From NCBI RefSeq assembly GCF_007990545.2, contig NZ_AP019829.2, forward strand, positions 1,860,001-1,924,000: a stretch of DNA of 64,000 nt, written 5' to 3'. Source of the stretch: Leptotrichia wadei. GTDB lineage: Bacteria; Fusobacteriota; Fusobacteriia; Fusobacteriales; Leptotrichiaceae. Both the position numbers and the translations under genes were made by a program. The notes beneath the pieces are model-generated. The model searched no databases. It was not told where the DNA came from and saw nothing but the letters and a program-made list of their open reading frames with translations. Positions within the stretch are counted from its first letter, which is position 1, and every line of letters starts with the position of its first letter. Shown in pieces: positions 44,444 to 54,359 of the stretch.

Positions 44444-46432
44444 TCATATGTTATTTATTAACTCATCTCCATTAATAACATTTTCTTCTCCAAATAACTC
44501 TTTTGCATTACTTATTATTTTTTCTTTATTAATTTTTTGATTATTTATTTGAATAAATACAATTAAATTTTCTTTTGCTCTTGTACAACATACATAAAAT
44601 AACTTTTTTGTTCTATTAAAAATATCTTTCTTCGTTTTATCTAAAATATTATTCTCATCAAATATATTTTCTAACAGTAAATTGAAATTATATTTACTCC
44701 ATTTCCCATTGTCTAGAATAACAAGAACATTATCAAATTCACTTCCTTTTACGCTATGCTGCGTTGAATAAGGAAAATACTCTTTCTGATACTCAATAGA
44801 TTTTACATACTCAGAAAAAGAAATATCCTTTATTCTATTCCATAAATACCATCCTTTATTTTCAATAAATTCAATATATCTTTCATCATTTTTTATATTT
44901 AAAATATTATTAGCTTTATCTATTATCTGATAAATTTTATCATTTTGAGACTTCATTAATTCAATTAATTCATTCATTTCTTTTCTTATCTTTATTTTGT
45001 CTTCATAACTGGATATTTTTATTTTTAATTTTTTAAACAATTCAACATATTTATTTTCATTATACAAATTTATTGATTCATATATCAAATCTAACTTTTG
45101 TAAAATTTTATCTCTATTTGAAGTCGATTCATATTTTTCAGTAAGTCCATTAAATTTATAACCTAATAATGAGTCTTTATTTATAAAACTATTTTTTATC
45201 TTCCCCCATTCTATATCTTTTATTTTCTCAATTTCTTTTTTTGACTTCATATCTACTTGTTCCAAAATATTCTTTTTTATTTTTCCTTTTCCTGAAAATA
45301 TTGGAAATTTCTCTATAATATAACCAAAATTATTAATATCTTCATCTTCAGAAATTTTTTTCTCTTTTAATTTAGATATTAATTTACTATAAATGAAATC
45401 ATTAGTATATAGATTGTATAGTTCTTTAAATCCAGAATTTTCAGCATTCAATTTATGCGTTAATCTTAATTCTTTAGTGTTTAAGGTATTTTTAAAATCC
45501 CAATCATTAAAAATATATGTTTTTTTTAATTCTTCAAGAATATTATTATTGCTGTATATAAATTTAACATTTCCTTCTTTTATTTTACCAGTTTTTTCAT
45601 CTATATTAGTTTCTTTCGTATTCTTTGAAGGGATTTGTTTAATTCCATCATCTCTTAATTTATTTGTTAATTCTATTACTTTTAGTGAACTTCTTCTATT
45701 CTGTATTTTATTAATTCGTTTTAGACTATCATCTTTTATATTTCCTATACCTGAATCATATATAGATTGCATAGAATCACCAAAAAAACCTATAATATTT
45801 TCTTTTTTACTATTATTTATATGATTTAAAAATATATTTGCTACTTCTTCACTTGTGTCTTGATATTCATCTATAAAAATAAAATTAGCATTATCTTTTA
45901 AAATATCACATAATTTAGAATATTTTTCAAACATCTTTTCCGCTATTAATAAAACCTCATCATGTCCTATTTTGCTATCCTCTTCTGATTTCAAACTATA
46001 ATATTCATCATATACAATTTCTGAATTTAAGAAATATTCTAAATTTATTTTCATCTTATTTTTTTCCAGGTTATCTTTTGGTAAAGTAAATTTTTTATAT
46101 TTTTCTTCTTCACTATAAATTAGTTCTATTATTGTTTCTTTCAATTCCTTTTGATATTTTTTTATTATTTTCCATAAGAACTCATGAATTGTAGAAACAA
46201 ATAGTTTATCATTAGAAATTCTTGATTTTATTTCAGCAACAGCATTATTTGTATATGTTATACAAACTATTGATTTATTAGGATACATTCTCCCAATTTC
46301 TTGAATTAGTGAAATAAGTGAATATGTTTTTCCACTACCTGCTCCTCCTGTTAATATAAAATTCTGTTTATTTTCTATATATTGCAACATTTCTTTTACT
46401 TCATCTTCTATTTCTAATCTTCTTTCAACCAT
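44444..46432 (-). CDS. gajB: UvrD/Rep-type helicase of a Gabija-like pair (GajB-like)
   Basis: Superfamily 1 helicase: Walker A TGGAGSGKTYS near the N-terminus, VCITYTNNAVAEIKSRI (motif Ia), FIFIDEYQDT (motif II), STQHSVKGSEFDNVLVI (motif V) and FYVCCTRAKENLIVF (motif VI). Paired with an upstream OLD nuclease, the organisation of Gabija. About 660 aa, longer than the roughly 500 of Bacillus GajB. I start at the ATG ending 46432 with AGAGGG upstream, overlapping the nuclease gene by 19 bp; an ATG 12 codons earlier has a weak site. An ordinary UvrD-like repair helicase is the alternative. Confidence 0.75.
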   Translation of the reverse strand: MVERRLEIEDEVKEMLQYIENKQNFILTGGAGSGKTYSLISLIQEIGRMYPNKSIVCITYTNNAVAEIKSRISNDKLFVSTIHEFLWKIIKKYQKELKETIIELIYSEEEKYKKFTLPKDNLEKNKMKINLEYFLNSEIVYDEYYSLKSEEDSKIGHDEVLLIAEKMFEKYSKLCDILKDNANFIFIDEYQDTSEEVANIFLNHINNSKKENIIGFFGDSMQSIYDSGIGNIKDDSLKRINKIQNRRSSLKVIELTNKLRDDGIKQIPSKNTKETNIDEKTGKIKEGNVKFIYSNNNILEELKKTYIFNDWDFKNTLNTKELRLTHKLNAENSGFKELYNLYTNDFIYSKLISKLKEKKISEDEDINNFGYIIEKFPIFSGKGKIKKNILEQVDMKSKKEIEKIKDIEWGKIKNSFINKDSLLGYKFNGLTEKYESTSNRDKILQKLDLIYESINLYNENKYVELFKKLKIKISSYEDKIKIRKEMNELIELMKSQNDKIYQIIDKANNILNIKNDERYIEFIENKGWYLWNRIKDISFSEYVKSIEYQKEYFPYSTQHSVKGSEFDNVLVILDNGKWSKYNFNLLLENIFDENNILDKTKKDIFNRTKKLFYVCCTRAKENLIVFIQINNQKINKEKIISNAKELFGEENVINGDELINNI

Positions 46433-48435
46433 TCTAATCCCTCTTTTATATATTTCGGTATTTTCCAATTACTGTAATTTTCATCGCTACATAACAGAAT
46501 TTCTATTGCAAAACTAGATTTTTTATCTATGCATTCTTGAGCCAAGTTATAAAAATCTATTTTTTCTTCATTTAATTTTTTTTTGTTTTTTAAACCTTCT
46601 GAAAATTCACCTTTATTTTCTTTTATAAAATCATAATTTATACTTATAAATGCATCTTCAAAACTCCTAGCTTGATAATTTTTTTCCTTGACTTGATATA
46701 CAATCATTATTTCACTATCACCACATTTTACTATTTTTTCTTTTTTAGTTAGAGTTAATATTTTTTTAAATTCATTCTGTCCTTTTTTAAATTTCAATTT
46801 TTCTTCTAAATATACTTTTATAGAAGAATTTGTACTTTCTGTTGCCTCTACTGGATTACATTTTTTATTCTCTTTAGCAGCATCTATATCTGTTATAATT
46901 AATACTTTTATATTTAAAAATTCTATAAAATTCTTAAATTTTTGAGTATAATTTCCAACTTCTATAACTGAAATATTTTGAGATAACAATGGTAAAAATT
47001 TCTTTGTTTTATCTTCTAAATCAATTTTTTTCATCATATATGGAAGCAATATTCTTTCTGTAGTTCCTTCAATAAAAATAACTTTTTCAGAAAAAAATAA
47101 CTCTGCACTATTTAATGTTAGATATTGTTTTAAAAATTTATACGCTTTTTCATCATTTTTATAATTTTCCTTCAAAATTTCTATATTTTTACTTTCTACT
47201 CCTTCGTTATTTTTTACAAAATATCTTATATCATTAAAATTACATTCTGAAACTATATGTGATGAATGAGTTGTTATCAATGTTTGTAATTTAATACTGC
47301 TCTCTCTATAACTGTCTATTAATTTTTTTATGTTACGAATAAAAATATATTGTAATTGAGGATGAGTGTGTGCTTCAGGTTCTTCAATGTACAAAATATT
47401 TATATCTGAAACATTATTAGTAAAATCATTTACAATGTTTTCTATTTCAAATATCATTCCTATTAAATTTAAATATCCTAATCCATTATGATTTTCAGGA
47501 AGTTTCATTTTATTGTAATTAAAATACAACCTACTACTACTTTTAAACAATTCTTTTTCTTGTATTTGTGAATTTATATTAATATTTATTTCATTACGAT
47601 TTCCACTAAATTCTCTTATTTTTCTTGTTATTCCAGAAAATACTCCTACTTGACTTTGGCTTCTCCCATTATATAAAATATTTAATTTTTTATCAGTATC
47701 TTCAATTGCTTGTCTTAAATCATCAAATTCTTTGTCATTTTTAGTTTTAGAAATATCAAAATATTTTTCGGATAATTTAGATAACGAATTTTCATTTTCT
47801 TTATTTGATACTTCTCTATTTGCTTTTATTCCATTAAAACTAATAACCCTCTTTATTTGATTTAAATTTGATATTTCTAATATTTCATTTTCCAAATAAC
47901 TATTTGTACTTTTATTATATTTTAAAGCATACATTTCAAGATTGAAATATTTTTCAGAATTTTTTCTCATAAATTTTGTAAAATTATTTTTATCTCTTTT
48001 ATTTTTTTTATTGAATTCTATCAATAATTCTCTCAAATTATCTTCTTTACAGTTATAATTGAATTCTATAATAATATAGTTATTATCTTCATCTAAATCC
48101 ATCATAAAATCTTGAATATTCCCATAAAAATCTTCTTTTGTATATTCTATAAATAATGTTAATCTTATTCCGTATTCATTAATTTTTCTATTTTCTTCTA
48201 GTACTTGAAAATCTCTAGTAGTAATCTTTTCATAAATTTTATTTTGAAACTCTATGTTAAAATCGTCCCATTTGAAATTTTTCTTTCCTTGATTTAATAA
48301 TTTATCCATTATTGTTAACACTGATGTCTTACCAGTATTATTTTTACCTATAATCAATGTGGTATTATCCTTTAAATCTAATTTGAAATCTTTCAAAATT
48401 CTATAATTTTTAACTTCTATTTTTTTTAATTTCAT
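46414..48435 (-). CDS. gajA: OLD-family ATPase/TOPRIM nuclease of a Gabija-like pair (GajA-like)
   Basis: 673 aa. The ABC-type ATPase has Walker A GKNNTGKTS (30-38), Walker B LYIEEPEAHTHPQ (348-360) and the H-loop TTHSSH (388-393). The C-terminal TOPRIM nuclease has E456 (FIEGTTER) and the acidic pair D516/D518 (IITDID). With the overlapping helicase gene this is the Gabija anti-phage arrangement, in which GajA nicks DNA when nucleotides fall. Longer than Bacillus GajA (about 580), the extra residues lying in the ATPase insertion (about 130-300). AAGGGG precedes the ATG, and the codon use is very A/T-rich. Confidence 0.8.
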   Translation of the reverse strand: MKLKKIEVKNYRILKDFKLDLKDNTTLIIGKNNTGKTSVLTIMDKLLNQGKKNFKWDDFNIEFQNKIYEKITTRDFQVLEENRKINEYGIRLTLFIEYTKEDFYGNIQDFMMDLDEDNNYIIIEFNYNCKEDNLRELLIEFNKKNKRDKNNFTKFMRKNSEKYFNLEMYALKYNKSTNSYLENEILEISNLNQIKRVISFNGIKANREVSNKENENSLSKLSEKYFDISKTKNDKEFDDLRQAIEDTDKKLNILYNGRSQSQVGVFSGITRKIREFSGNRNEINININSQIQEKELFKSSSRLYFNYNKMKLPENHNGLGYLNLIGMIFEIENIVNDFTNNVSDINILYIEEPEAHTHPQLQYIFIRNIKKLIDSYRESSIKLQTLITTHSSHIVSECNFNDIRYFVKNNEGVESKNIEILKENYKNDEKAYKFLKQYLTLNSAELFFSEKVIFIEGTTERILLPYMMKKIDLEDKTKKFLPLLSQNISVIEVGNYTQKFKNFIEFLNIKVLIITDIDAAKENKKCNPVEATESTNSSIKVYLEEKLKFKKGQNEFKKILTLTKKEKIVKCGDSEIMIVYQVKEKNYQARSFEDAFISINYDFIKENKGEFSEGLKNKKKLNEEKIDFYNLAQECIDKKSSFAIEILLCSDENYSNWKIPKYIKEGLEWLKED

Positions 48436-48462
48436 AATCTTTTCCCCTTAATTATTAAGATA

Positions 48463-48468
48463 ATTATA
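48463..48468 (-). promoter_or_regulatory. candidate -10 of the Gabija-like pair
   Basis: A consensus TATAAT lies 28 bp upstream of the gajA start on the minus strand, in the 112-bp spacer after aroB. The -35 is poor (TTATTG at 17 nt). Confidence 0.45.
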
Positions 48469-48547
48469 CCGTATTTTCAAATAAACAATAATAATTTTAA
48501 ATATATTTTTTCTCTTATCATTCAAATATATTATTAAAAATCAAAAT

Positions 48548-49639
48548 TTACTCAAAAATCTCCTTTTCTCCAATCTTCATAATCTTAACTTCCCCAATCT
48601 CTTTCAAAATCACAAAATTAATTCCATCACTTGTACTTTTCTTATCTCTTTTCATAATTTCAGAAATCTTGTCTTTCGGATATTCAATCTCAGTCGGTAA
48701 ATTCAATGCCTTCAACAATTTCTCAATTTTTAAAAATTCATCTTTTTTAGTAAAACCTTTTTTCTCCCCAATTTTTGTAATATCTACCATTCCAGCAGAA
48801 ATTGCTTCTCCATGTGAGTATTTCTCATAATTTGTAAACTGCTCTATTGCATGTCCGATAGTATGTCCAAAATTCAATATCATTCTCAAATTACTTTCCT
48901 TCTCGTCTTTTTCCACAACTTCCTTCTTTATCTCACAAGAACGGTAAACAAGCTCATTCACATACTTCATCAGATGTTCACGCAATTTCTGTTTATAATT
49001 TTCATCATCATAAGAACCATCTACTGTTCCCACAATTTCCACAAGTCTGTCGAAAAACTTCTTATCATAAATACATCCATATTTCACAATTTCCGCAAAT
49101 CCGTCATAAAAATATCTGTCCGTCAATGTATTCAGAAAATAATTGTCAATTAAAACAAGTTTCGGCTGATGAAATGCCCCAACAAGATTTTTTCCCTCAG
49201 GCAAGTCAACACCGACTTTTCCTCCAACACTGCTGTCAACCTGTGAAACAATTGTCGTTGGTATCTGTATAAATCCAATTCCACGCATATAACTAGCTGC
49301 CGCAAATCCAGCAATATCTCCAACAACCCCGCCACCAAATGCAACAACCATATCCTTTCTCGTAAGTCCAGCCTTCACCATCCCCGAATAAATCGCAGGC
49401 ATTATACCAATATGCTTATTTTTCTCCCCCGCTTCCAGCACATAAATCGTATAGTCAAACCCTTTAAACATTTTCTCATATTCATTTTTATAAATCTTAT
49501 CCACATTAGAATCTGTAATCACAAATAATTTTTTTCCGCCATAAACATTCCCAATATATTCAGGAAATTTCTCAAAAAAATTCTCTCCAATCAAAATATC
49601 ATAAGAATTTTTCCCCAATCCGACATTCAATATTTCCAT
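48548..49639 (-). CDS. aroB: 3-dehydroquinate synthase
   Basis: Second shikimate step: DAHP to 3-dehydroquinate, using NAD and a divalent metal. GGGVVGDIAGFAAASYMRG and QIPTTIVSQVDSSVGGKVG are the conserved cores; metal ligands include E of AEIVKYG and the histidines of NFGHTIGHAIE and SHGEAISAGM. 363 aa from the ATG ending 49639, with GGAG 7 nt upstream. The ATG four codons earlier abuts AGAGAGG. It precedes the Gabija-like pair. Confidence 0.95.
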   Translation of the reverse strand: MEILNVGLGKNSYDILIGENFFEKFPEYIGNVYGGKKLFVITDSNVDKIYKNEYEKMFKGFDYTIYVLEAGEKNKHIGIMPAIYSGMVKAGLTRKDMVVAFGGGVVGDIAGFAAASYMRGIGFIQIPTTIVSQVDSSVGGKVGVDLPEGKNLVGAFHQPKLVLIDNYFLNTLTDRYFYDGFAEIVKYGCIYDKKFFDRLVEIVGTVDGSYDDENYKQKLREHLMKYVNELVYRSCEIKKEVVEKDEKESNLRMILNFGHTIGHAIEQFTNYEKYSHGEAISAGMVDITKIGEKKGFTKKDEFLKIEKLLKALNLPTEIEYPKDKISEIMKRDKKSTSDGINFVILKEIGEVKIMKIGEKEIFE

Positions 49640-49651
49640 AATTTTCTCCAT

Positions 49652-50104
49652 CCTCTCTTACAATAAATAATTTATATTTAACACCCATTTGAATAACGAA
49701 TTTATTACAAACTTTTCCAAAAAAGTATAAAAAACTAGTATTTTCAAATAATTAAGATATAATTTTCACTTTTTAAACAGAATCTAGTATCAACTAATCT
49801 ATTTTTCTATGCTGACAAAACTGTTTGAGCATAGTGAGTTTTTTTGTTAGGGCAGAAAAATTTCATAGACTAGCCATAGGTATTGCGTAGCAATCTTGCC
49901 ACAATTTAATTATCAAGACAAGAATTTGTGGCAATGAGCAATCCGCAAAATAAAAAAGAAAAAACATAGTAATATAAAAAAATTATTATTAATTAAAATA
50001 AACAAATAAATTTTTAAACTAAGTTATATGTATATTAAAATATAGCAAAACCACTAAATTCAAAATTTAAAATGATTTTACTATAAATAAAATTTTATTT
50101 AAAA
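49652..50104. other. 453-bp spacer with inverted and dispersed repeats
   Basis: No gene seen. It contains CTATGCT/AGCATAG (49807-49813 with 49828-49834), a 22-bp repeat shared with 7698-7719, ATTGC/GCAAT around 49882-49893, and TTGCCACAA/TTGTGGCAA (49896-49904 with 49926-49934). The cluster of palindromes looks like remains of a small mobile repeat. Confidence 0.55.
49820..49841 (+). repeat. 22-bp dispersed repeat, copy 2
   Basis: Begins ACTGTTTGAGCA and ends GTGAGTTT; matches the reverse complement of 7698-7719 at 19 of 22 positions. Confidence 0.5.
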
Positions 50105-50656
50105 CTATCCCATTATATCCCCTTCAGAAAATTCCCCATTAATATTTGCAAGAACATTTATTATATGTCCTGAAAATATCATATCGTTATCTGAAAGATA
50201 AATACTGAAATTCCCATCTCCATAAATAGTCAGTCTTTCCACAGACATTATTTTTTCCATTGTTTCTTGTGTTATTTCACTATCTCTCAATTTTTCAGCA
50301 CTTTCTTCTGATAACACTTGTTTCATATCTTCAACAAATTCATCAATTTCATCGTCTTCATAATAATCTTCCACATCAAACCAGTCGTTTGCTAATTCCA
50401 GCATTACTTCTGCCGAATTTTTTATAATTTTTTCATTCCAGCCATTCACATCTGACAGAATTTCCTTTAAAGTTTTAATTCTGTCTTCCATTTTTTCCTT
50501 ATCAGTCTTTTCCTCATCCTTCTCATTTAACAGCTGATAATCAGATATATCAAAATACACGTCTATTTTTTTATTATTTACCCAGTTAACCTCTGTTTCA
50601 AATCCATCGACACATTCAATTTCACCTAATAATTCATCTTTTATAACTTCTGCCAT
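50105..50656 (-). CDS. acidic protein of unknown function (DUF2262-like)
   Basis: About 183 aa, strongly acidic in the middle (DVEDYYEDDEIDEFVEDM). The start LGEIECVDGFETEVNWVNNK and the end SDNDMIFSGHIINVLANING resemble a group of small proteins I associate with DUF2262, by pattern only. No signal peptide or membrane segment. I start at the ATG ending 50656 because GGAGGG lies 4 nt upstream; the ATG four codons earlier contains that site. It lies 38 bp after the acetyltransferase gene. Function unknown. Confidence 0.65.
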   Translation of the reverse strand: MAEVIKDELLGEIECVDGFETEVNWVNNKKIDVYFDISDYQLLNEKDEEKTDKEKMEDRIKTLKEILSDVNGWNEKIIKNSAEVMLELANDWFDVEDYYEDDEIDEFVEDMKQVLSEESAEKLRDSEITQETMEKIMSVERLTIYGDGNFSIYLSDNDMIFSGHIINVLANINGEFSEGDIMG

Positions 50657-50694
50657 TTTACCCTCCATTAAGTTTTTTGTTTGTCAAAAACGTT

Positions 50695-51294
50695 TTACAA
50701 ATTATATCTTTTTTCAAGTTCTCTTTTTATATAAACCGACTGAAACTCTTCCTTTAACATATCCATTATAATAACATCATAAGTTTTTCCCATAATTTCA
50801 ACTGCTTTCCGTAACCTTCCTACTTCCTTAAATCCAATATTTTTATACAAATTATAGGCTGGTTCATTATATTCAAATACATTTAGCGATATATTTCTCA
50901 AATTTAAAAATGAGAACCCATAATCAAGTATTAATTTCAGAGCTTCTGTTCCATAACCTTTTCGCTGATGTTTAGGATTTCCTATTAAAACTCCCAATAC
51001 ACCATTTCTATTTACCATATCTAATGAATTAAATCCAATATTTCCCAAAAGTTCATCATTTTCAAGTAGTCTAACAGCAAACATTTTTTCTTTTTTTATT
51101 GACGTTAAAAATTCCTTTTCACTTTCAAAATCTGTAATATTTGTATAAGAAACAGAGCCTAGACCAACTGAAACTTTTATATCATTAACCATCTCAGTAT
51201 ACTCTTCAATATCATCAAGAGAAATTGGTGAAAAATAAATATTATCTCCAACTAGTGTTTTTAAATACTTTTTCTTTTCAGAATTATTTTCCAT
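50695..51294 (-). CDS. GNAT acetyltransferase (RimJ/RimL type)
   Basis: 199-aa N-acetyltransferase. LGVLIGNPKHQRKGYGTEALKL is the acetyl-CoA pyrophosphate-binding motif (R/Q-x-x-G-x-G/A), followed by NISLNVFEYNEPAYNLYKNIGF, the usual C-terminal signature. Members acetylate ribosomal protein N-termini, antibiotics or small amines; the substrate is not predictable. Lies between tyrA (25 bp) and the DUF2262-like gene, so probably part of the same transcript. Confidence 0.83.
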   Translation of the reverse strand: MENNSEKKKYLKTLVGDNIYFSPISLDDIEEYTEMVNDIKVSVGLGSVSYTNITDFESEKEFLTSIKKEKMFAVRLLENDELLGNIGFNSLDMVNRNGVLGVLIGNPKHQRKGYGTEALKLILDYGFSFLNLRNISLNVFEYNEPAYNLYKNIGFKEVGRLRKAVEIMGKTYDVIIMDMLKEEFQSVYIKRELEKRYNL

Positions 51295-51319
51295 TTCATC
51301 CCTCCCAAATTAATTTCTC

Positions 51320-52210
51320 TTAATCTATTTTCTCCCTACGTTTCGTAGAAATTATAAATTTCTCTTTTAATGTCCCCAAATCATTATTATTCAAGGCATC
51401 TTTAATTACATCCAATTCCTTTTCAAACTGCTGTATCATTTTCAAAAGATTTTTTTTATTTCCCATAAACAGCTCTGCCCACAAATCTTCATTTATTTTC
51501 GCAATTCTCGTCAAATCCCGATAAGAATCCCCAATAAAACGATTCGTATCATACTTTTCACTATCGCTATTTACAAGTGAAACGGCAATTGCATGGGTAA
51601 GCTGGCTCGTAAAAGCAATAATTTCATCGTGTTCCTGTGCTGTAAGAAAACTGACTTTCTTAAAGCCCATGAGCTTAACAATTTCTGACAGCAATTCTAG
51701 ATTTTCTTTTTTATTTTTTTCATCCTTAATAATTATATAATTTGCATCTTTAAACACTCTATTGTCTGCAAAATCAATCCCACGTTTCTCACGTCCCGCC
51801 ATAGGATGTCCAAAAATAAAGTCAATATTTTTCCCATTCTTTTTATTACTTTCCTCAATAATCGGATCAATATCTCCAATAATTTTCTCCTTAATACCCA
51901 CAACATCAGTAATTATGGCATTTTCCTTAAAATAATTAATATTATTCACAAAAAACGATTTCATTAAGTTTGGATAAAGAGTAATTACCACAAAATCCGA
52001 CGTTTCCAAAGGCTCCCTAGTTTCTAGAAATCCTTTATTTATCATATTTTTCTCTTCTGCCTTCTTTATCGTTTCCTCATCAATATCAATCCCATAAACA
52101 GTCTTAATACCAATTTCCTTAAAACTCTGTGCAAAAGCCGCTCCAATCACTCCAAGCCCAACAATTGTTACTGTCAAATCTTCTATTCTTTTCAAATTAT
52201 TTTTCATCAT
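51320..52210 (-). CDS. tyrA: prephenate dehydrogenase
   Basis: Oxidative decarboxylation of prephenate to 4-hydroxyphenylpyruvate for tyrosine. The NAD-binding motif TIVGLGVIGAAFAQSF lies near residue 15. FGHPMAGREKRGIDFADNRVF and the catalytic-region SQLTHAIAVSLVNSDS are typical of TyrA. 296 aa, without a fused chorismate mutase or ACT domain. 56 bp after aroF in the same direction. Arogenate as substrate is possible. Confidence 0.9.
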   Translation of the reverse strand: MMKNNLKRIEDLTVTIVGLGVIGAAFAQSFKEIGIKTVYGIDIDEETIKKAEEKNMINKGFLETREPLETSDFVVITLYPNLMKSFFVNNINYFKENAIITDVVGIKEKIIGDIDPIIEESNKKNGKNIDFIFGHPMAGREKRGIDFADNRVFKDANYIIIKDEKNKKENLELLSEIVKLMGFKKVSFLTAQEHDEIIAFTSQLTHAIAVSLVNSDSEKYDTNRFIGDSYRDLTRIAKINEDLWAELFMGNKKNLLKMIQQFEKELDVIKDALNNNDLGTLKEKFIISTKRREKID

Positions 52211-52266
52211 AATCTTATCTCATTTCACAATTTTACTTTTAAATTATAATATTATTTGAAATAAAA

Positions 52267-53295
52267 CTATTTTACTTTAAAAGTTTTTCCCAACACATTT
52301 GCAATTTTTTCCACATCTTGCATCAAATCTTCGAATACATTAAATTTCAATGATTGAGGTCCATCTGACAATGCCTTGTCTGGTTCAGGATGCACTTCTA
52401 CCATAAGCCCATCTGCTCCTGCCGCCACTCCTGCCATTGCAAGCGGTTTTACCATCCAGTATTTTCCAGTCGCATGAGCTGAATCTACAATTATTGGTAA
52501 ATGTGTCAATTTTTTAATCATTGGCACTGCATTTAAATCAAGTACATTTCTATAAGCTGTTTCGTAAGTTCTGATTCCTCTTTCACAAAGAACTACATTT
52601 TCATTTCCGCCAGCTAAAATATATTCTGCCGACATAAGCCATTCTTCTATTGTCGCACTAAGTCCTCTTTTTAAAAGCACTGGAATATTTGTCTTTCCAA
52701 CTTCTTTTAACAAGTCAAAGTTTTGCATATTTCTTGCTCCAAGCTGAATCATATCAACGTGTGGACCAAATTCGTGAAGTTGAGAAATTGACATAATTTC
52801 ACATATTATTGGAAGCCCTGTTTCTTCTTTTGCCTTTTCCATAAGTTTAATACCTTCCATCCCAAGTCCTTGGAATGCATAAGGAGATGTTCTAGGTTTC
52901 ACTACTCCTCCTCTTAAAATAGTTGCTCCTGCGGCTTTAACAGCTTTTGCAGTATCAATAATTTGTTTTTCATTTTCCACTGAGCAAGGCCCCGCCATCA
53001 TCACAAGATTACTTCCTCCAATTTCCACATCCCCTACTTTTACAATCGTATCTTCTGGTTTGAATTTTCTGCTTGCTCTTTTATAAGGTTCTTGAACTCT
53101 TTGAACATCTAATACATAGTCAAGCGATTGAATATGTTTAATATCAATTGTACTAATATCTCCAACTAATCCTAAAATAGAGTAATCTTTTCCAGCAATT
53201 AATTTTACACTTACGTTATTTTCTGTTTCCAATCTATTTATCATTTTCTCCAAAATTTTTTCATCAATTCCACCGTCTACTTTAATAATCATCAT
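52267..53295 (-). CDS. aroF: DAHP synthase with N-terminal regulatory domain
   Basis: First shikimate-pathway step: PEP plus erythrose 4-phosphate. The first roughly 70 residues form a ferredoxin-like domain of the sort that binds aromatic end products in Thermotoga-type type I-beta enzymes. The catalytic barrel has VMMAGPCSVENEKQI, LRGGVVKPRTSPYAFQG, LCERGIRTYE and IVDSAHATGKYW. 342 aa. GGAG lies 5 nt before the ATG. First gene of the aromatic row; feedback control by Tyr/Phe is inferred from the domain. Confidence 0.93.
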   Translation of the reverse strand: MMIIKVDGGIDEKILEKMINRLETENNVSVKLIAGKDYSILGLVGDISTIDIKHIQSLDYVLDVQRVQEPYKRASRKFKPEDTIVKVGDVEIGGSNLVMMAGPCSVENEKQIIDTAKAVKAAGATILRGGVVKPRTSPYAFQGLGMEGIKLMEKAKEETGLPIICEIMSISQLHEFGPHVDMIQLGARNMQNFDLLKEVGKTNIPVLLKRGLSATIEEWLMSAEYILAGGNENVVLCERGIRTYETAYRNVLDLNAVPMIKKLTHLPIIVDSAHATGKYWMVKPLAMAGVAAGADGLMVEVHPEPDKALSDGPQSLKFNVFEDLMQDVEKIANVLGKTFKVK

Positions 53296-53443
53296 TTTTT
53301 CTCCTATTCTTTCTCTTTATATTTAAAATTCAATTAATTCAGCATTTTTTTTGCAATGAATTTGTACCGTTATTACTACAAACATTATTATTAGGTTTTT
53401 AAAATCCTTACTTTTAAAATTTCATATTTTTATATTTTACAAA

Positions 53444-53764
53444 TTAATCTACAATTACAGCTGTACCGCTGCAAGTTACCATAAGCATTCCATTATCCGC
53501 TCCCAAAACTTCATAATCCATTTTTACTCCAATAACAGCATTTGCACCCATAGCCGCCGCTCTGCTCTCCATTTCCTCCAAAGCATTCGTTCTAGCAGCC
53601 AAAAGCTCATTTTCATAACCTTTAGATCTTCCTCCAAATATGTTTCTCAAATTTGCTCCCAAATCCTTAAACATATTAACTCCCGAAATAACTTCTCCAA
53701 AGACAATTCCCTTGTATTCCACAACTTTTTTATCCTGGACTTCATTCGTAGTTGTAATAACCAT
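53444..53764 (-). CDS. YbjQ family protein (UPF0145)
   Basis: A 106-aa heavy-metal-binding-domain-like protein of the UPF0145 family: [18 protein letters not shown] near residue 18 and [17 protein letters not shown] near 72 are conserved features. Normal length. Function not established. Single gene upstream of aroF, separated by about 150 bp. Confidence 0.88.
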   Translation of the reverse strand: MVITTTNEVQDKKVVEYKGIVFGEVISGVNMFKDLGANLRNIFGGRSKGYENELLAARTNALEEMESRAAAMGANAVIGVKMDYEVLGADNGMLMVTCSGTAVIVD

Positions 53765-54359
53765 CCTTACCTACCTCATTTCTTTAATTTTTTTATAAAA
53801 AAAACTCTCTTAAAATAACTTTAGGAGAGGATAAAATTAAATATCTATATATCAATACTTATTTACACATTTTACAATGCTCTAATAGTTCATTTGCTAC
53901 AGCTAAAATTTACGCCAACTAAATTAATTTATAAAATACTCTAAACAATTATCCTATTTTAAACTCCACATCCATCAATTATAATTGAATTAATCTAAAA
54001 AATTATTCAATTTTATAATTTTAAATATACAACATTAAATATTTTTCAAAATTAATTACCCGTAAATTCCCGCTTTTTTTACATTTTTCTTCTAAGCTTC
54101 AACACTACATTTTTTCTAAACTACTAAATTATCTTCTATTCTTCTATAAATTTAAATTTCTTCTACCCTACTATCCTACTAAATTATTTTCCCAAATCCT
54201 TTAAAATCAAACTATAAATGTTAATTAAAAAAAATTATCCATTACTCTTCGATTCAATTTCAAAATGATTTATTATATAATAACAAATATTAAATGTATT
54301 GTCAACTATTAAAATTTAATAAAATAAAAAATACTAATAAGTAAATTATATTAGTATTC
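53765..54359. other. 595-bp AT-rich spacer
   Basis: Apart from a minus-strand terminator at its left end (53792-53829) I see no gene, RNA or repeat. The DNA is extremely AT-rich with many stops in all frames. Confidence 0.5.
53792..53829 (-). terminator. intrinsic terminator, minus strand
   Basis: On the minus strand CTCTCCTAAA pairs with TTTAAGAGAG, followed by eight T. It lies just upstream of ybjQ and would stop transcripts from the lipoprotein side. Confidence 0.75.

Noticed and set aside
46432-48435. RecF-type repair protein
   Set aside because: The C-terminal TOPRIM nuclease residues and the overlapping UvrD-type helicase fit OLD/Gabija; RecF lacks the TOPRIM domain.
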